A stretch of 64,000 bases of DNA from Adenophora triphylla var. japonica (Eukaryota; Streptophyta; Magnoliopsida; Asterales; Campanulaceae). This document shows, one piece after another, positions 48,623-59,441 of this stretch. Each line of letters begins with the position of its first letter. The first letter of the stretch is position 1. Made by a program: the position numbers and the translations under genes. Where the stretch lies: the NCBI GenBank assembly GCA_022495995.1, contig JAFEMH010001478.1, positions 62,001 to 126,000 of the forward strand, written 5' to 3'. Below the pieces are notes generated by a model. It saw only the letters and a list, made by a program, of their open reading frames with translations. It searched no databases and had not been told where the DNA came from.

Positions 48623-49240
48623 TATATCATTAACTAGATCTTTCATGATAACTAGCAATATAAATTACCTAGCAATTAAAATTAAAAATGCAACACTTAA
48701 AAAAATATTTTTTGAATTTTCAAAAATTTATAAGGATTAAATAATTTTGGCAATAATTTACTAACAATAAAAGTAAACAATTATAATTCTTTTGTAATTA
48801 TCGGAATAAAAGTAATTTTTTTTTAAATTTTTGAAATTTATGAAGATTTAAAAAAAATTAACTACTAAACACAATATTTAACTAGCGAGTAAACAATTAA
48901 ATAATTAAAACAATAAAATTACCTTCAAGGTTTCAACTCTTACGATGTAATCACAGATATTCGACTTGAAAATAATTTGATGGTTTGGGTTTGAGAGAAT
49001 TATATGATGAATTGAATTTTTTTTGTGAGAAAAATGGTAAGACTTCCTCTTCTATTTATACTAATTATATTTTTTTTGGACCAAATTTATCCCTAAATAT
49101 GGCTATTGGGAGGGGTAATTATGTCCCAAAAATTAAAATCTGATAAATGAGCCGTTATGTGTAAATTGGACAAAAATACCCCTCAAACGAATTTATTAAC
49201 GGATATATTTGAGGACATTTTAGACATTTACACAAACAGG
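48623..49240. other. AT-rich 5' region of the hAT element
   Basis: Promoter and leader side of the hAT transposase; AT-rich, no gene. 'ctattgggaggggtaattatg' and similar words near 49100 are unassigned. Confidence 0.5.
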
Positions 49241-49570
49241 TTCGTACGGACCTCATTGATCCACAGGCCAAACGGGCCACGGATCAAACGTATCTTCTGA
49301 TCCGCGGGCCAAAGACCAGTCCGTGCGGACATCTTTGGTCCATGCCCGTCCCGTATACGAAGCGGACCAAGCGGATAACGGGCCACGGGCTGGACGGGCG
49401 CGGGCCAAACGGGATGCGGGCCGCCCACGGGCCACGGCCCAAAATGGTCATCTCCACCCACTCCCTATGTCGTATTTGAGACTTGTATTTATTATATTTT
49501 TGGCTAAATCTATTGGGGTTTGCCCGGTTATAACCCATGTTTGTACCTCGGTTTATACCGTTTAGTAATA

Positions 49571-50118
49571 TTCCTTCCGTCCCAACTTAACATTCATCCT
49601 TTTTTTGAGGCACAAAAATTTAGAAAATATTATTTATATTCAAAAGTAATGTGGGTGGAAATGGGGTTATGGGTGAAATAATTGAGTGAAATTGACAGAT
49701 GATAACTACAATTTAAGTGTATTAGTATAACAAGTGGGGCAAGTAAACGATTGGATAAGAATTTTCTGAAATTTTTTGCCCCGCCAGATTTCTCATCCCT
49801 GTCACAAGCCTATGTATTTTACAAATTATCACAAAGCCAAGTTAGTGATAAGTTAAGATATGTTCTTGAATATCGCAGAACGTCTTTTTTTCTTAAGACT
49901 GCAATAAAGGAGTCTTTTGAAAGACAAGAAATCTTTCATTCCGAATTAAAGAATAAGAAACTTCGAAATTTTCGAACGAATCCATGGAAAAACTGGTTAA
50001 GAGGTCTGCCTTACTACACTTTATACTAATAAACTTGTATCATTTTAGGAAAGATGAGCTTATTATAATGGGACATTATTTTGGGTAAAAGGTGAAGTTT
50101 AAGTTGAAACGAAGTGAG
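49571..50118. mobile_element. Stowaway-like MITE carrying a plastid insertion
   Basis: Left end TTCCTTCCGTCCCAACTTAA, right complement CTCACTTCGTTTCAACTTAA, TA flanks (49569-49570, 50119-50120). Without the plastid segment it would be about 270 bp, normal for the family here. Confidence 0.65.
49752..50022 (+). pseudogene. ycf1: Nuclear copy of part of plastid ycf1 (TIC214)
   Basis: The plus-strand frame reads [67 protein letters not shown] and NPWKNWLRG. This is the C-terminal part of the plastid Ycf1/TIC214 protein, a component of the inner-envelope protein import apparatus. About 90 codons are retained in frame, with a small in-frame deletion at QVSDKLRYV and several substitutions. It has no start or stop of its own, is bounded by MITE sequence, and cannot be functional. 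Confidence 0.9.
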
Positions 50119-50130
50119 TATTTGTTTTGT

Positions 50131-50132
<2 letters not shown>

Positions 50133-50167
<35 letters not shown>
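50133..50167. repeat. Poly(T) run of 35
   Basis: Between a Stowaway and a hAT element. It could be a retroposed poly(A) tail on the minus strand, but no SINE or LINE body was recognised beside it. Confidence 0.8.
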
Positions 50168-50172
<5 letters not shown>

Positions 50173-50209
50173 GGGACGGATATTAATTCCCAACAAAGAT
50201 AGAACTGAT

Positions 50210-50937
50210 TAGGGGTGTAAGTGGGTTTGGTTCAAAACGGGATTTGAGAACGAACCAAAACAAATCATGCGATTTGATTTGGTTTTCAAGTATTAATGGT
50301 TTGTTTCGATCTCAAATTTTGGCAAATCACATGGTTCAATTTTATTTGTGGTCTGACTCTTACAGACCAAACCAAACCACGGTTTGAGATCGAACCACCA
50401 AACGAACAACGAGCCAAACCACATTAAATAAACTAATATTAACCTTTGTTTTGTATCTTATTTAATATTTTCATATATCCATTAAAATTTACTGTGAGAT
50501 CAATAAAAAAACTATTTTACATAGACTAATCTTAAACCCCGTTGTCTATTCTATTTAATATTAATTTTATCATTTGCTAAAATGTTTTTATTCATTCGGC
50601 CTCTTTCTTCATCTAGTCTCCCTGTTCCTGCGACTTTACTCTTAACATCTGCATCTTTCGCTCATCCTTGGAGATCACGAAAAATTTAAATAAATATGAA
50701 AATAAGTTGCTGTATGAATTGTGGTTTGAACTAAACCATGTTTTGAACCGCGGTGTAAATCACATAATTGAATCGCAGTTTGAACGAAACCAATCAAATC
50801 ATAGCGGTTTGGTTTGATTCGATTTAAAATTTTTCATAGTTTGTTCGATTTAAAATTTTTTCAAACCAATAACTAATGGTTCAATTCGTAAATTCTCCTA
50901 ATCTAATCCGAACCAAACTTAACCATTTATGCCCCTA
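50210..50937. mobile_element. Non-autonomous hAT element, 728 bp
   Basis: TAGGGGTGTAAGTGGGTTTGG at the left and CCATTTATGCCCCTA at the right. Flanks GAACTGAT and AAAGTGAT match 6 of 8. Subterminal 'ggtttggttcaaa / gaaccaaacc' words place it with the 22194 and 9509 elements. No coding sequence. Confidence 0.8.
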
Positions 50938-51121
50938 AAAGTGATCAATAATAAATGTACTGCTGTAACAACAGAAGAACAGTGCTTGAGCCCTAAGTTA
51001 GCCCAAAAGAAACATTGGATTTGGACTAGGGTAGAATCATTTAATGGGCCTTGAATTTTGCACCTGATTAGACGGATCAACAGCTAAAATAATTTGAGTT
51101 TCTTTTAATAAAAAAAACTTA

Positions 51122-51430
51122 CTCCCTCCGTCCCGCCCGAAAGGGCACAAATTTTCTTTTTGGGCGTCCCATTTAAAAGGGCACAACCCCAAAAAGGAAA
51201 ATTTTTATTATTTTTATACTCTTCTTACCCCACTCATTCTCTCTCCTACTTTACTTTTACACTCACAACATTCTCTCTCCTAACTATTTCCCCCACTCAT
51301 TCTCTCTCCTATTTAATTTTTCATACTCACAACATTTAACCTTTTTCTCTTTCTTACATCACTTTCCTTATTCATTTCTTAATTTCCGTGCTAGAAGGCA
51401 AAATTGCCCTTTCGGGCGAGACGAAAGGAG
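51122..51430. mobile_element. Stowaway-like MITE
   Basis: CTCCCTCCGTCCCGCCCGAA and TTCGGGCGAGACGAAAGGAG, TA flanks. Arms (cccgaaagggca) resemble those of the 18835 element; the core carries the shared 'cactcattctctctcc' word. Confidence 0.85.
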
Positions 51431-51652
51431 TATACTCGTATTAATTGCATGGATAAAAGTTAATGAGAAGGTTTATCACAATATTACAATATTTAGATCA
51501 AAATAATTAGATGCCCATCCCAATATTGAAAAATACAATTCAATTCACAAACGTTCCAAAAATTAGAACGAATATGATCGCGTATGAGTATGAAATCCAT
51601 AATAAATAATAAATATGATCCGGAAGATTACCAAGCTTTCAGCTCATATATA

Positions 51653-51939
51653 CTCCCTTCATCCCGGTTCACTTGACACCAACTTTTTGGATGTAGGAAT
51701 TAAGGAAAAGTGATGTAAGAAAGAGAAAAAGTTAAATGTTGTGAGTATGAAGAATTAAATAGGAGAGAGAATGAGTGGGAGGAATAGTTAGGAGAGAGAA
51801 TGTTGTGAGTGTAAAAGTGAAGTAGGAGAGAGAATGAGTGGAGAGAATAGTGAATATTCTTTTCCATTTTGGACAGTGTCAAGTGAAGTGGAACGACCCA
51901 AAATGAAAATTAGTGCCAAGTGAAGTGGGACGGAGGGAG
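51653..51939. mobile_element. Stowaway-like MITE
   Basis: CTCCCTTCATCCCGGTTCAC and AGTGGGACGGAGGGAG, TA flanks. The arms 'cacttgacacc / ggtgtcaagtg' are unique here; the core is shared with 18336. Confidence 0.85.
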
Positions 51940-51949
51940 TATATATATA

Positions 51950-52616
51950 GGGGGCGTTTGGTTGGGGGTAAAGTGGGGGAATGGAATGCCTAATTCCATT
52001 CCCCCAATTTCTTTGTCTTATTTGGTTGAAGTTTTTAAAATTTTTTTCATTCCGTTGAAATGGCCAATTTCTTGGCTTGATGGAATTTGTCATTCCCTCC
52101 ATATATGGAAGGAATGGCCAATTCCCTTGGCAATGAAATTCAAAAAAAAAATTATGACCAAAATACTCCCACCTGCCCCTCACCCCCTGCCTACCCCCCC
52201 AATCCAGTCCCCACCCACCCCCCATCCAGCACCCCCACCCCCACCCCCACTAATTTTTTTTTTTTTTTGCATACCCCCTGCCCTACCCCCCCTCCACCCC
52301 CCACCCCCACAATTTTTTTTTTTTTTGCATACCTCCCGCCTCTAACCCCCCTATCCAGCCTCCCCCCCACCTTCCACGAATTTTTTTTTCATCGAAGGGT
52401 AAATTTGACATTTTACATGATTTCATTCCATTCCTATAATTTGTATTTTCAAACCAAACATGATTTGCCAAGAAATTGAATGAAAATTTCATTTTATTTC
52501 GTGTCAATCAAACGGAGGGGTTTGACCAATTTTTTTCCCATTCCAATTCCTTCAGGAATTCAATTTCATTGACCATTCAATTCCTTCACTTTATTTCCAC
52601 CGAACCAAACGGCCCC
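51950..52616. mobile_element. MITE with GGCGTTTGGTT ends, 667 bp
   Basis: GGGGGCGTTTGGTTGGGGG at the left and complement GGGGCCGTTTGGTTCGGTGG at the right, flanked by ATA. Arms pair further (aatggaatg / cattcaattcc). The centre (52160-52390) is C-rich with three A/T-run and 'ccccacccccac' blocks; frames through it are low-complexity. Superfamily not assigned. Confidence 0.7.
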
Positions 52617-53605
52617 ATAGTCTTTCACCACTTCCGGTCTACCACCGTAGATCTCGTTTGACGATCTTGAAATGAAGAAATGCTTCTATAAGTGTAACTT
52701 GAACATTGCCTAATATTTACATTCAAAAAATCTACTTGAGAAAAATATTTGGCTCTAAAAATACCATGATTTCCAACTGGGTGAAAAAGCAAATTACTCT
52801 CAAACTAGTAGAGAAAATAACATACAACTAAGCAATAAGTCACATACCCTTTTTATAACATGAGAGAAATAAAAGGCAATGAAATACACTTCTTTTCGGG
52901 ATAAGTTAGTCATTAAGGTAACGTTGGTCGGTCCGAAATTATCATAACTGTGGAGAAAATGTGGTCACGAAGAGGTAGAGCAACCTCCCCGGGAATTATC
53001 ATCTTTTCCATTTTATTGTGAGAATTCCTAAAATAAAATCAAGAACCAAAGAGTAATCAATGAAAGTTTCTTTGTGAAGTTGACCAAGAAGAATTTTGGG
53101 AGAGAGAGAGAGAGAAAACAGTAAGAAATAAACATAAAATCTGCTTCGGTCTTTTAATTGGGTCCACAAAATATTTATTGGATATCAAATACTATCAATT
53201 AAATCTCAATCGACTTTTATTTGACTTAATTAAATTATGATTGTTATTAATTCATCTATTCCAAATTTTATTTTTGAGTAGTAATGTAGAATTTTGGTTT
53301 GGATAAAATTTGTTCTTGTCATTCTTCTCATCTAAGGAGGATATATAAATAAATAATACAAGAATTTTGGAAAAAGAAAATACTGTTGAGAAAGGAAACA
53401 CAATCCTTCTCAAAACAATCTTATATGCTAAAACAAATACTCACGATAATTAGGAAACTGCTGGAAAGCGGGAACGGACGCTCCCCCACAATGGAAGCCG
53501 ACGCTCCCCAATTTCAGAAACTTGGAACGTAATTTGGCCTACTGGGAGCGGACACTCCCCCTCCTTGGGAGCGGACGCTCCCAAAAGACAGTAGCTGGCG
53601 TCACA
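52617..53605 (-). mobile_element. 3' LTR region of the copia element (outer end undefined)
   Basis: On the minus strand the LTR begins TGTGACGCCAGC at 53605, directly after a polypurine tract (TTGAGGGAGGG, 53616-53606). The U3 has repeated 'gggagcgtccgctccc' words (53480-53585). A TATA-like TTATATATCC lies at about 53340-53350 and a (CT)n leader at 53098-53115. The far end is not fixed; 52617-52900 may already be outside the LTR. Confidence 0.55.
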
Positions 53606-53612
53606 CCCTCCC

Positions 53613-56425
53613 TCAAGTTGGAGCGTGCGGATTGAGAAGCCCCAACTTGCTAAGTAAAAGATCAAACGGCTGTTTCCAGAGAGCTTTAGTAAAGATATCG
53701 GTCAACTGTGTCTTGGTAGGAATGTAAGAAGGAGAGATAAGATCATCGGAGATAGCGTCACGAACGAAATGGCAATCAACCTCAATGTGCTTCGTCCGTT
53801 CATGATAAACAGGGTTCTTGGCAATGTGGAGAGCAGATTGACTGTCACAAAAGATAGGAATGGCTTTGGGATGGTGAACCCCCAAGCTCAACAACAAACC
53901 CTTTAACCACTTTAATTCACAAGTAAGATCTGTCATGGCGCGGTATTCAGCTTCAGCAGAAGATCGAGACACGATAGATTGTTTCTTAGTCTTCCAAGAG
54001 ATGAGGGAATGGCAAAGAAAGACAAGTCATCCAGTTAGGGAACGACGGGTGACAGGAGAAGCAGCCCAGTCCGAATCACACCATCCTTGAAGAGTAAGGT
54101 CGCTGTCAGCGCGAAGAAGAATGCCTTGACCAGGAGTGCCTTTGAGATATCGAACGACCCGGAGAGCAGCCTCCCATTGTTCGGTACGGGGTTCTTTCAT
54201 GAACTGAGACAGAATGTGAACAGAATAAGCAAGGTCCGGCCTAGTGACAGCCAAGTAGATGAGGCATCCCACAAGGCGTCGATAACGTTTCGGATCATCC
54301 AAGAGAGCGCCGGTAGCTACACCAAGCTTATGGTTTGGATCAATGGGGAAGCCCGAGGGCTTTGCGCCTAGCAAGCCTGCCTCAGAAACAATATCCAATG
54401 TGTACTTTCGTTGGCACAGGAACAGATCAGAAGGATTACGGGTAACTTCAATGCCAAGAAAGTATTTTAGAGAACCGAGATCTTTCATCTTGAAGAACTC
54501 ACACAAGTACTTCTTGAAGGCCTGTAATGCAGCGGAATCGTTTCCGGCAATAATGAGATCGTCAACATACACAAGCACGTTCATCTGAATCGTTCCTTTT
54601 GTGAAGGTAAATAGAGAATAGTCGGAGTAGGATTGGAGGAAGCCATAAGACTTTAAAGAAGCCAGTAACTTGGCAAACCAACACCGAGGAGCCTGCTTCA
54701 GACCATAAAGGGACTTATGAAGACGACACACTGTGTTGGGATTCGGTGCTTCAAACCCCGGAGGGAGTTTCATATAAACTTCCTCTGTTAGATCTCCATG
54801 CAGAAAGGCATTGTGAACATCCATCTGATATAACTCCCAATACTTGGAAGCAGCAATAGCAAGAAAAGCCCGAACGGTGACCATTTTAGCCACAGGAGCA
54901 AAAGTTTCTGTATAATCCACACCTTCTTTCTGATGATTGCCACGGACTACTAACCGGGACTTGAGCCTTTCAACAATTCCCTCATAATTATATTTGATCT
55001 TATATACCCATTGACAGCCCAGGGCACGTTTGCCAGGAGGAAGGGGAACCATAGACCATGTGCCATTATCTTCTAAGGCACGGATTTCCTCTTGCATGGA
55101 CTGTTTCCAGCCGTCATGAGCCATGGCCTCGCGGAAGGATGTCGGCTCTTTAGCCACTGTAATGGCTGCAAGAAAGGTACGATATTTTGCAGAAAAGCGA
55201 TCACAGTTTATATAGTGAGCTATAGGATAAGGAGTACCTGAGGAATCGGCAACCTCTTCCTGTTCATCAGGTAGAGTAACGGGCTCGGCTGCAGTAGGTT
55301 CAACAGAAGGTGCAATGGAGTCTTCTTCAACAGGAAAAACTATGCTGCCAAACGCATCTTCCTCAGCCAGAATATCAACAGAGTCCGGGACATGGGGAAC
55401 TGTGGTAGAATCGCTGTATGGAAACACATTCTTAAAGAACTTCACATCACGAGAGACGAAGAATTTCTTGGTCTCGAGGTCAAACAAGTCGTAGCCGTAA
55501 ATGCATAACACATCGAACCAAAGACTCGAAGCGAATCATAAAAGGGCGCTTTGCCAAACAAGATATCATAGGGAGTTTTATTATCTAACAAGGGGGAAGG
55601 GGTTCGATTGATCAAGTGAGCAGCGGTAGGACCGCTTCGCCCCAAAAATAAATGGGAAGATGGGCTTGAAACCGTAAAGCCCTAGCTATGTTTAAAATAT
55701 GACAGTGTTTTCGTTCGACACGCCCATTTTGTTGGGGAGTGCCGACACAAGATGTTTGAAAAAGAATGCCAGAGGAAAGAAAATAATCAAACAAGCAGTT
55801 AAACTCGGTGCCATTGTCAGATTGAACAATTTTGATTCGTTGAGAAAACTGTCGTTCCACCATTGCAACAAAAGCCATAAACATACGAAAAACTTCCATT
55901 TTATCAACTAATAAATAAATCCAAACAGCACGCGAGTATTCATTTACCAAAGTCAAGAAATAACGAGCACCACAAGAGGAAACATGAGTGTAAGGACCCC
56001 ACAAGTCGCAGTGAACTTTCTCAAAAATTCTAGTAGACTTATACTCACTAATAGGAAAACTATCTCTAGAATATTTTGCACGAAAACAAACATCGCAAGG
56101 TTGATGAAGACTACCGCATGTGATGACGTAATCTAGGAGGAAGAAGTTTCACTACTTTTTCAGATGGATGCCCCATACGGTTATGCCACAACTCGAGCAA
56201 AGCAGATGCATTATTGACTGAGACGTGACAAGCAGAAGGTGCGCCCCTAAAGTAGTAGAGTCCATCCCGCCTAACACCCGTTCCAATCAGGTTTCTCGAC
56301 TGGTCTTGTATAGCACCCAGAGAAGCATTAAAATGGACAGTGCAATGAATATCATCAGACAATTGAGAAACGGAAAGAATACTGCAGTTTAAAATTGGTA
56401 TGTAAAGGACATGATGAAGAACAAG
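53613..56425 (-). pseudogene. Ty1/copia pol (integrase, RT, RNase H), decayed
   Basis: Order on the minus strand: GAG-pre-integrase (LELWHNRMGHPSEKVVKLLP, about 56190), integrase core (CDLWGPYTHVSSCGARYFL, VQSDNGTEFN, GTPQQNGRVERKH), linker (GYDLFDLETKKFFVSRDVKF), RT (GCQWVYKIKYN, MDVHNAFLHGDL, YVDDLIIAGND, LIYLAVTRPDLAYSV) and RNase H ([37 protein letters not shown]). Frameshifts near 56115, 55625 and 55515 (the last with a deletion). A TGA at 54027-54029 sits in the RRSLTG-LVFL junction. The first integrase Asp position reads LVNEYSR where active copies have VDD/VDE. The 5' half, including gag and 5' LTR, was displaced by the gypsy insertion at 56426 and lies beyond the window. Confidence 0.9.
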
Positions 56426-56704
56426 TGTGGACACCATGACCCGGAACCTAACACGTGTCCCGAGTTGAAGAGGCCCAAACTATGAAAGACCACCTGGAAT
56501 TTAAAACTTTTTGGCATGACCTGAAAAGGAACTAAACTTTAACCTTAACATTCAAATACTAACTTGGGTCATCTCCACCTGGAGGAAAAGGGGGTAACCA
56601 ACTTTGAACACTAACTCACTTTAGTTAGATATTACAATAGTTCACAAATAAAATTTTTAAACCAAAGTGTTTATATATACAAACTCCACCAAGGAGTTAA
56701 ACCA
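56426..56704 (-). repeat. Terminal 279 bp of a gypsy 3' LTR
   Basis: Near-identical to the first 280 bp of the LTR at 63005 (TGTGGACACC...GGAGTTAAACCA). It joins gag sequence through shared TTAAACCA (56697-56704), so a deletion removed the rest of gag, all of pol and most of the LTR. Confidence 0.85.
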
Positions 56705-56927
56705 ATAATCGGCAGGTCCTTCTAACTTGAAGACAGCGCACCGTACTTTCTCCTCATCAAAGCTCTCCATTGCTGCGAAGATCTTGTTCATAGCTTCCAG
56801 CCATCTCTCCGCCTTCACCGGATCTGGGTCTCCATTAAAGCTTGGAAGTGCCATCTTGATGAACTTTTCCAACCCATGCCCCAGTCTGTCCTCTTGATGT
56901 TGCTGTGCTTGCCCTTGTGTTGCCATG

Positions 56928-58193
56928 TGATGTGGCGGATTTCACTATATGTAATTCCCTAATTTTCTGGGCATTTTATCCTTATTTTAATGTATTTTAG
57001 AGTAGTTTTGATGTAATATTGAGTATATGTTGGATTGGTAAGTAGTAGGCAGATCATGGTATTTTTGAGACATGTTTTTATAATTTTATGAGGTTCCTCG
57101 AAGTTTATCAGAAGTGCAGGGACCAAACTGCAAAGTAACAAAGTTCAGTGGCTAGAAGGATTTTGTTGGAAACTTGGAGGATCAAATTCAAAAATCAGAA
57201 ATTCAAATTAAAATTGCTGTGTGGGCACATGAATCCAAGGTGAGGCGTGTTGACCGAGAGCAATACTTTGACTGAGGCAATGACTGGCGTGACGTGGTGG
57301 AGTAGTAATTGCAATTGAGTTATTTCCTTTTTCCTATTTTTTTATTATTAGTTTTTAGGTTTAGTTTAGAAGGAGTATATAAACTCTTTTAATATTTTTT
57401 TAGAGTTATCTAGTTTTTAATTTTTCTAGAGAAAGCTTGAGAATTTTCATGGAAGCTTAAACTATTTGCTTTGGATTTGATTTCTTGAACCCCTATTAAT
57501 CAATTTGAGGTATTTTCTTTTCAATCTGTTTATCCCTGTTCATAATTTTACTTGTGCTTATTTTAGATTTATAACTAGGGTTTGTGGATTTGGCCAATTC
57601 ACTAGTTCTTTTTATGAATCTTTGCTAGAATTTTCTATGACTGTGCCAGTATAGGAATTTCATGAGTAGCATCTTTATGATTTATGCATGTGCCATGGTA
57701 AATTATGAAGTGGGTAAAATTAGATGATTATCTGTGTGAAATAATCATAGAAAGCATTCTTGATCTTAGTTTCTTAAACCGTTCATCAATTAATTCTGCG
57801 ATCTAGACTGTGCCAGTTAGATTAATTTATTAATTAGGGTTTCTAGTGAGTGTGTCACTGCTAGTAACTATTCTGAAAGAAGAAACAAAGATTGAAACAA
57901 ATCTTGTGATCAGGTGAATAGGGTGACATTGAAAAGAGGTATCAATGATAATTGGTTAATTAGGTGGGGACGGAATCAAATCTGAAATGTTTCTAAATCA
58001 TAGTTTTTACTCTTAGTTAGTTTAATTTCTGTTCTTAGGAAGTAATTAAAAATCTCAAACAAAACCCCCCATTTGTGTGTGACTAGTTCGTAATCAATAC
58101 CGTTCTTCAGTGGTTCGACCCTGGACTTACCTTTGCTACATTTTTGTGGCTGAGTCCCGGTTTAATTTAGTAGGTGTGCGACTAAGCCTACCA
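56928..58193 (+). repeat. 5' LTR of the Athila-like element (1266 bp)
   Basis: TGATGTGGCGGATTTCAC ... GACTAAGCCTACCA. TATA box TATATAAA at 57376-57383. About 2% different from the 3' LTR over the shared part by eye, and about 320 bp longer. Confidence 0.93.
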
Positions 58194-58194
58194 A

Positions 58195-58672
58195 ATTTTA
58201 TCGGTTGGTGTTTGGTAAACCTTGTCATTTGCCGGTTGAGCTTGAACATAAAGCCTATTGGGCGATCAAAAAGTTCAACTTGAACTTGGAGGGTTCCGAC
58301 GAGGAGCGAAAATTGCACTTGAGTGAGTTGGATGAGATTAGGAGGGATGCGTATGAGAATAACCTCCTTTATAAGGAGCGAGCGAAGATTTGGCACGACA
58401 AAATGGTTATTAGAAAGGACTTTAAGGTGGGTCAAAAGGTCCTTCTTTTCAATTCCTGTCTTCGTTTGTTTCCGGGCAAGTTGAGGTCCCGGTGGACCGG
58501 TCCTTATGTGGTGAGGGAGGTGTCCCCGCTTGGTACAGTGGTAATCTCAAGTCCTAATGAGGACAAAGGATTCAAAGTGAATGGTCAACGGTTAAAAACG
58601 TATTTTGAAAATGAAGTGGTAAATACCGCGAGTTTGGAGGAAATTGATCTCCAAGACCCGGTATATGTTTGA
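58195..58672 (+). pseudogene. Integrase C-terminal part of Athila-like pol
   Basis: Open from the LTR junction to a stop at 58670-58672: [80 protein letters not shown]. This is the typical Athila integrase tail with its GPF/Y-like module. The catalytic core is missing. Confidence 0.9.
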
Positions 58673-59430
58673 TAACTTTGGGGTCCGAGTCTTGTCAAAG
58701 ACTTTAAAAGTTGATGCTAGCCGGGGGCTTACCCGGCGTTTGATCTAGCTAAAGACGGTAAAGAAGGGCGGCTAACCGGGAGGCAACCCGGGATTTAATT
58801 GCTTATTTTATTGCTCATTCTGTACATTATATTTTTAATTTTTGTATTTATATCTAGAATCGGTGCTACTGAAGGTTTTTGTTTTGTGGTGTTGTGTAGG
58901 GAAAAGCATGGAGTGAGGAGCAAAAACGCCCTGGGGCCTATTCTTAAAAAAAAAATAAAAATAAATCCAGGCGGCCGCCCCAAGAAGGGCCAGGCGCCAG
59001 CCTAAAGACCAGGCGTTTGGGGCCATTTCGTTAAAACCAGGCGCTCGCCCAAACATTCACCAGGCGACCGCATCAAATCCAAGAACAAAGGCCAACAATA
59101 TGTGTATGAGGCGCCCGCCTCATTAGTATCCATGCGGCCGCCTCGGTGTGGGAAAAATAAGCCCAAGCTTCGGTTCTTCATGCGGCCGCCCCATGTTTCC
59201 TCAAGCGCCCGCCTCGATGTGTTCAACCCCATGCCCATGTTTCTGGTCTTCATGCGGCCGCCCCGCCTTCGTCCGTGCGCCCGCCTCAATATTGCCTCGC
59301 CAGAACCCAAGCTTCGGCCTTTGAAGCGGCCGCCTCATGGCTTCTTAAGCGCCCGCCTCGCGTACCCAGTTGCGGTGATGTATAGCCCATGGAAGGATGA
59401 AACGGGTCGGGTCGGTTGGATCGGGTCGTG
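58673..59430 (+). repeat. Spacer with GC-rich minisatellite (GCGGCCGCC / GCGCCCGCC)
   Basis: From about 58970 to 59365, alternating GCGGCCGCC (a NotI core, e.g. 59134, 59182, 59254, 59326) and GCGCCCGCC words; the last three NotI words are spaced 72 bp. Frames on either strand through it are repeat-derived. It is unusually GC-rich for this window. Confidence 0.8.
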
Positions 59431-59432
59431 AT

Positions 59433-59441
59433 ATAAAAGGG
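59433..59441 (+). promoter_or_regulatory. TATA-like box upstream of the Athila extra ORF
   Basis: TATAAAAGG about 430 bases before ATG 59865, followed by a leader rich in 'tccggc' words. It could drive a subgenomic transcript of the extra ORF. Inference only. Confidence 0.4.

Larger units (their letters stand above)
27059..49455 (-). mobile_element. Large autonomous-type hAT element containing two LTR-retroelement insertions
   Basis: Ends: left CTGGTGATGGCCAAATGGGC, right complement GGAGATGACCATTTTGGGC. Flanks GCCCACTC (27051-27058) and ACCCACTC (49456-49463) match 7 of 8. Both subterminal zones are packed with 'cgggcca / gtccgtacgg' words (27070-27235, 49240-49440). Removing the Tat element, the solo LTR and their duplications leaves about 4.8 kb, a normal size for an autonomous hAT. 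It also hosts a Stowaway at 48346. Confidence 0.75.

Noticed and set aside
50133..50167. SINE tail
   Set aside because: No tRNA-like promoter boxes or target duplication could be paired with the poly(T) run.
52087..52479. Pro-rich plus-strand frame of 130 residues
   Set aside because: Low-complexity C-rich centre of a MITE with long homopolymer runs.
59002..59431. Frames of about 100 residues on both strands
   Set aside because: Products of the NotI-word minisatellite.
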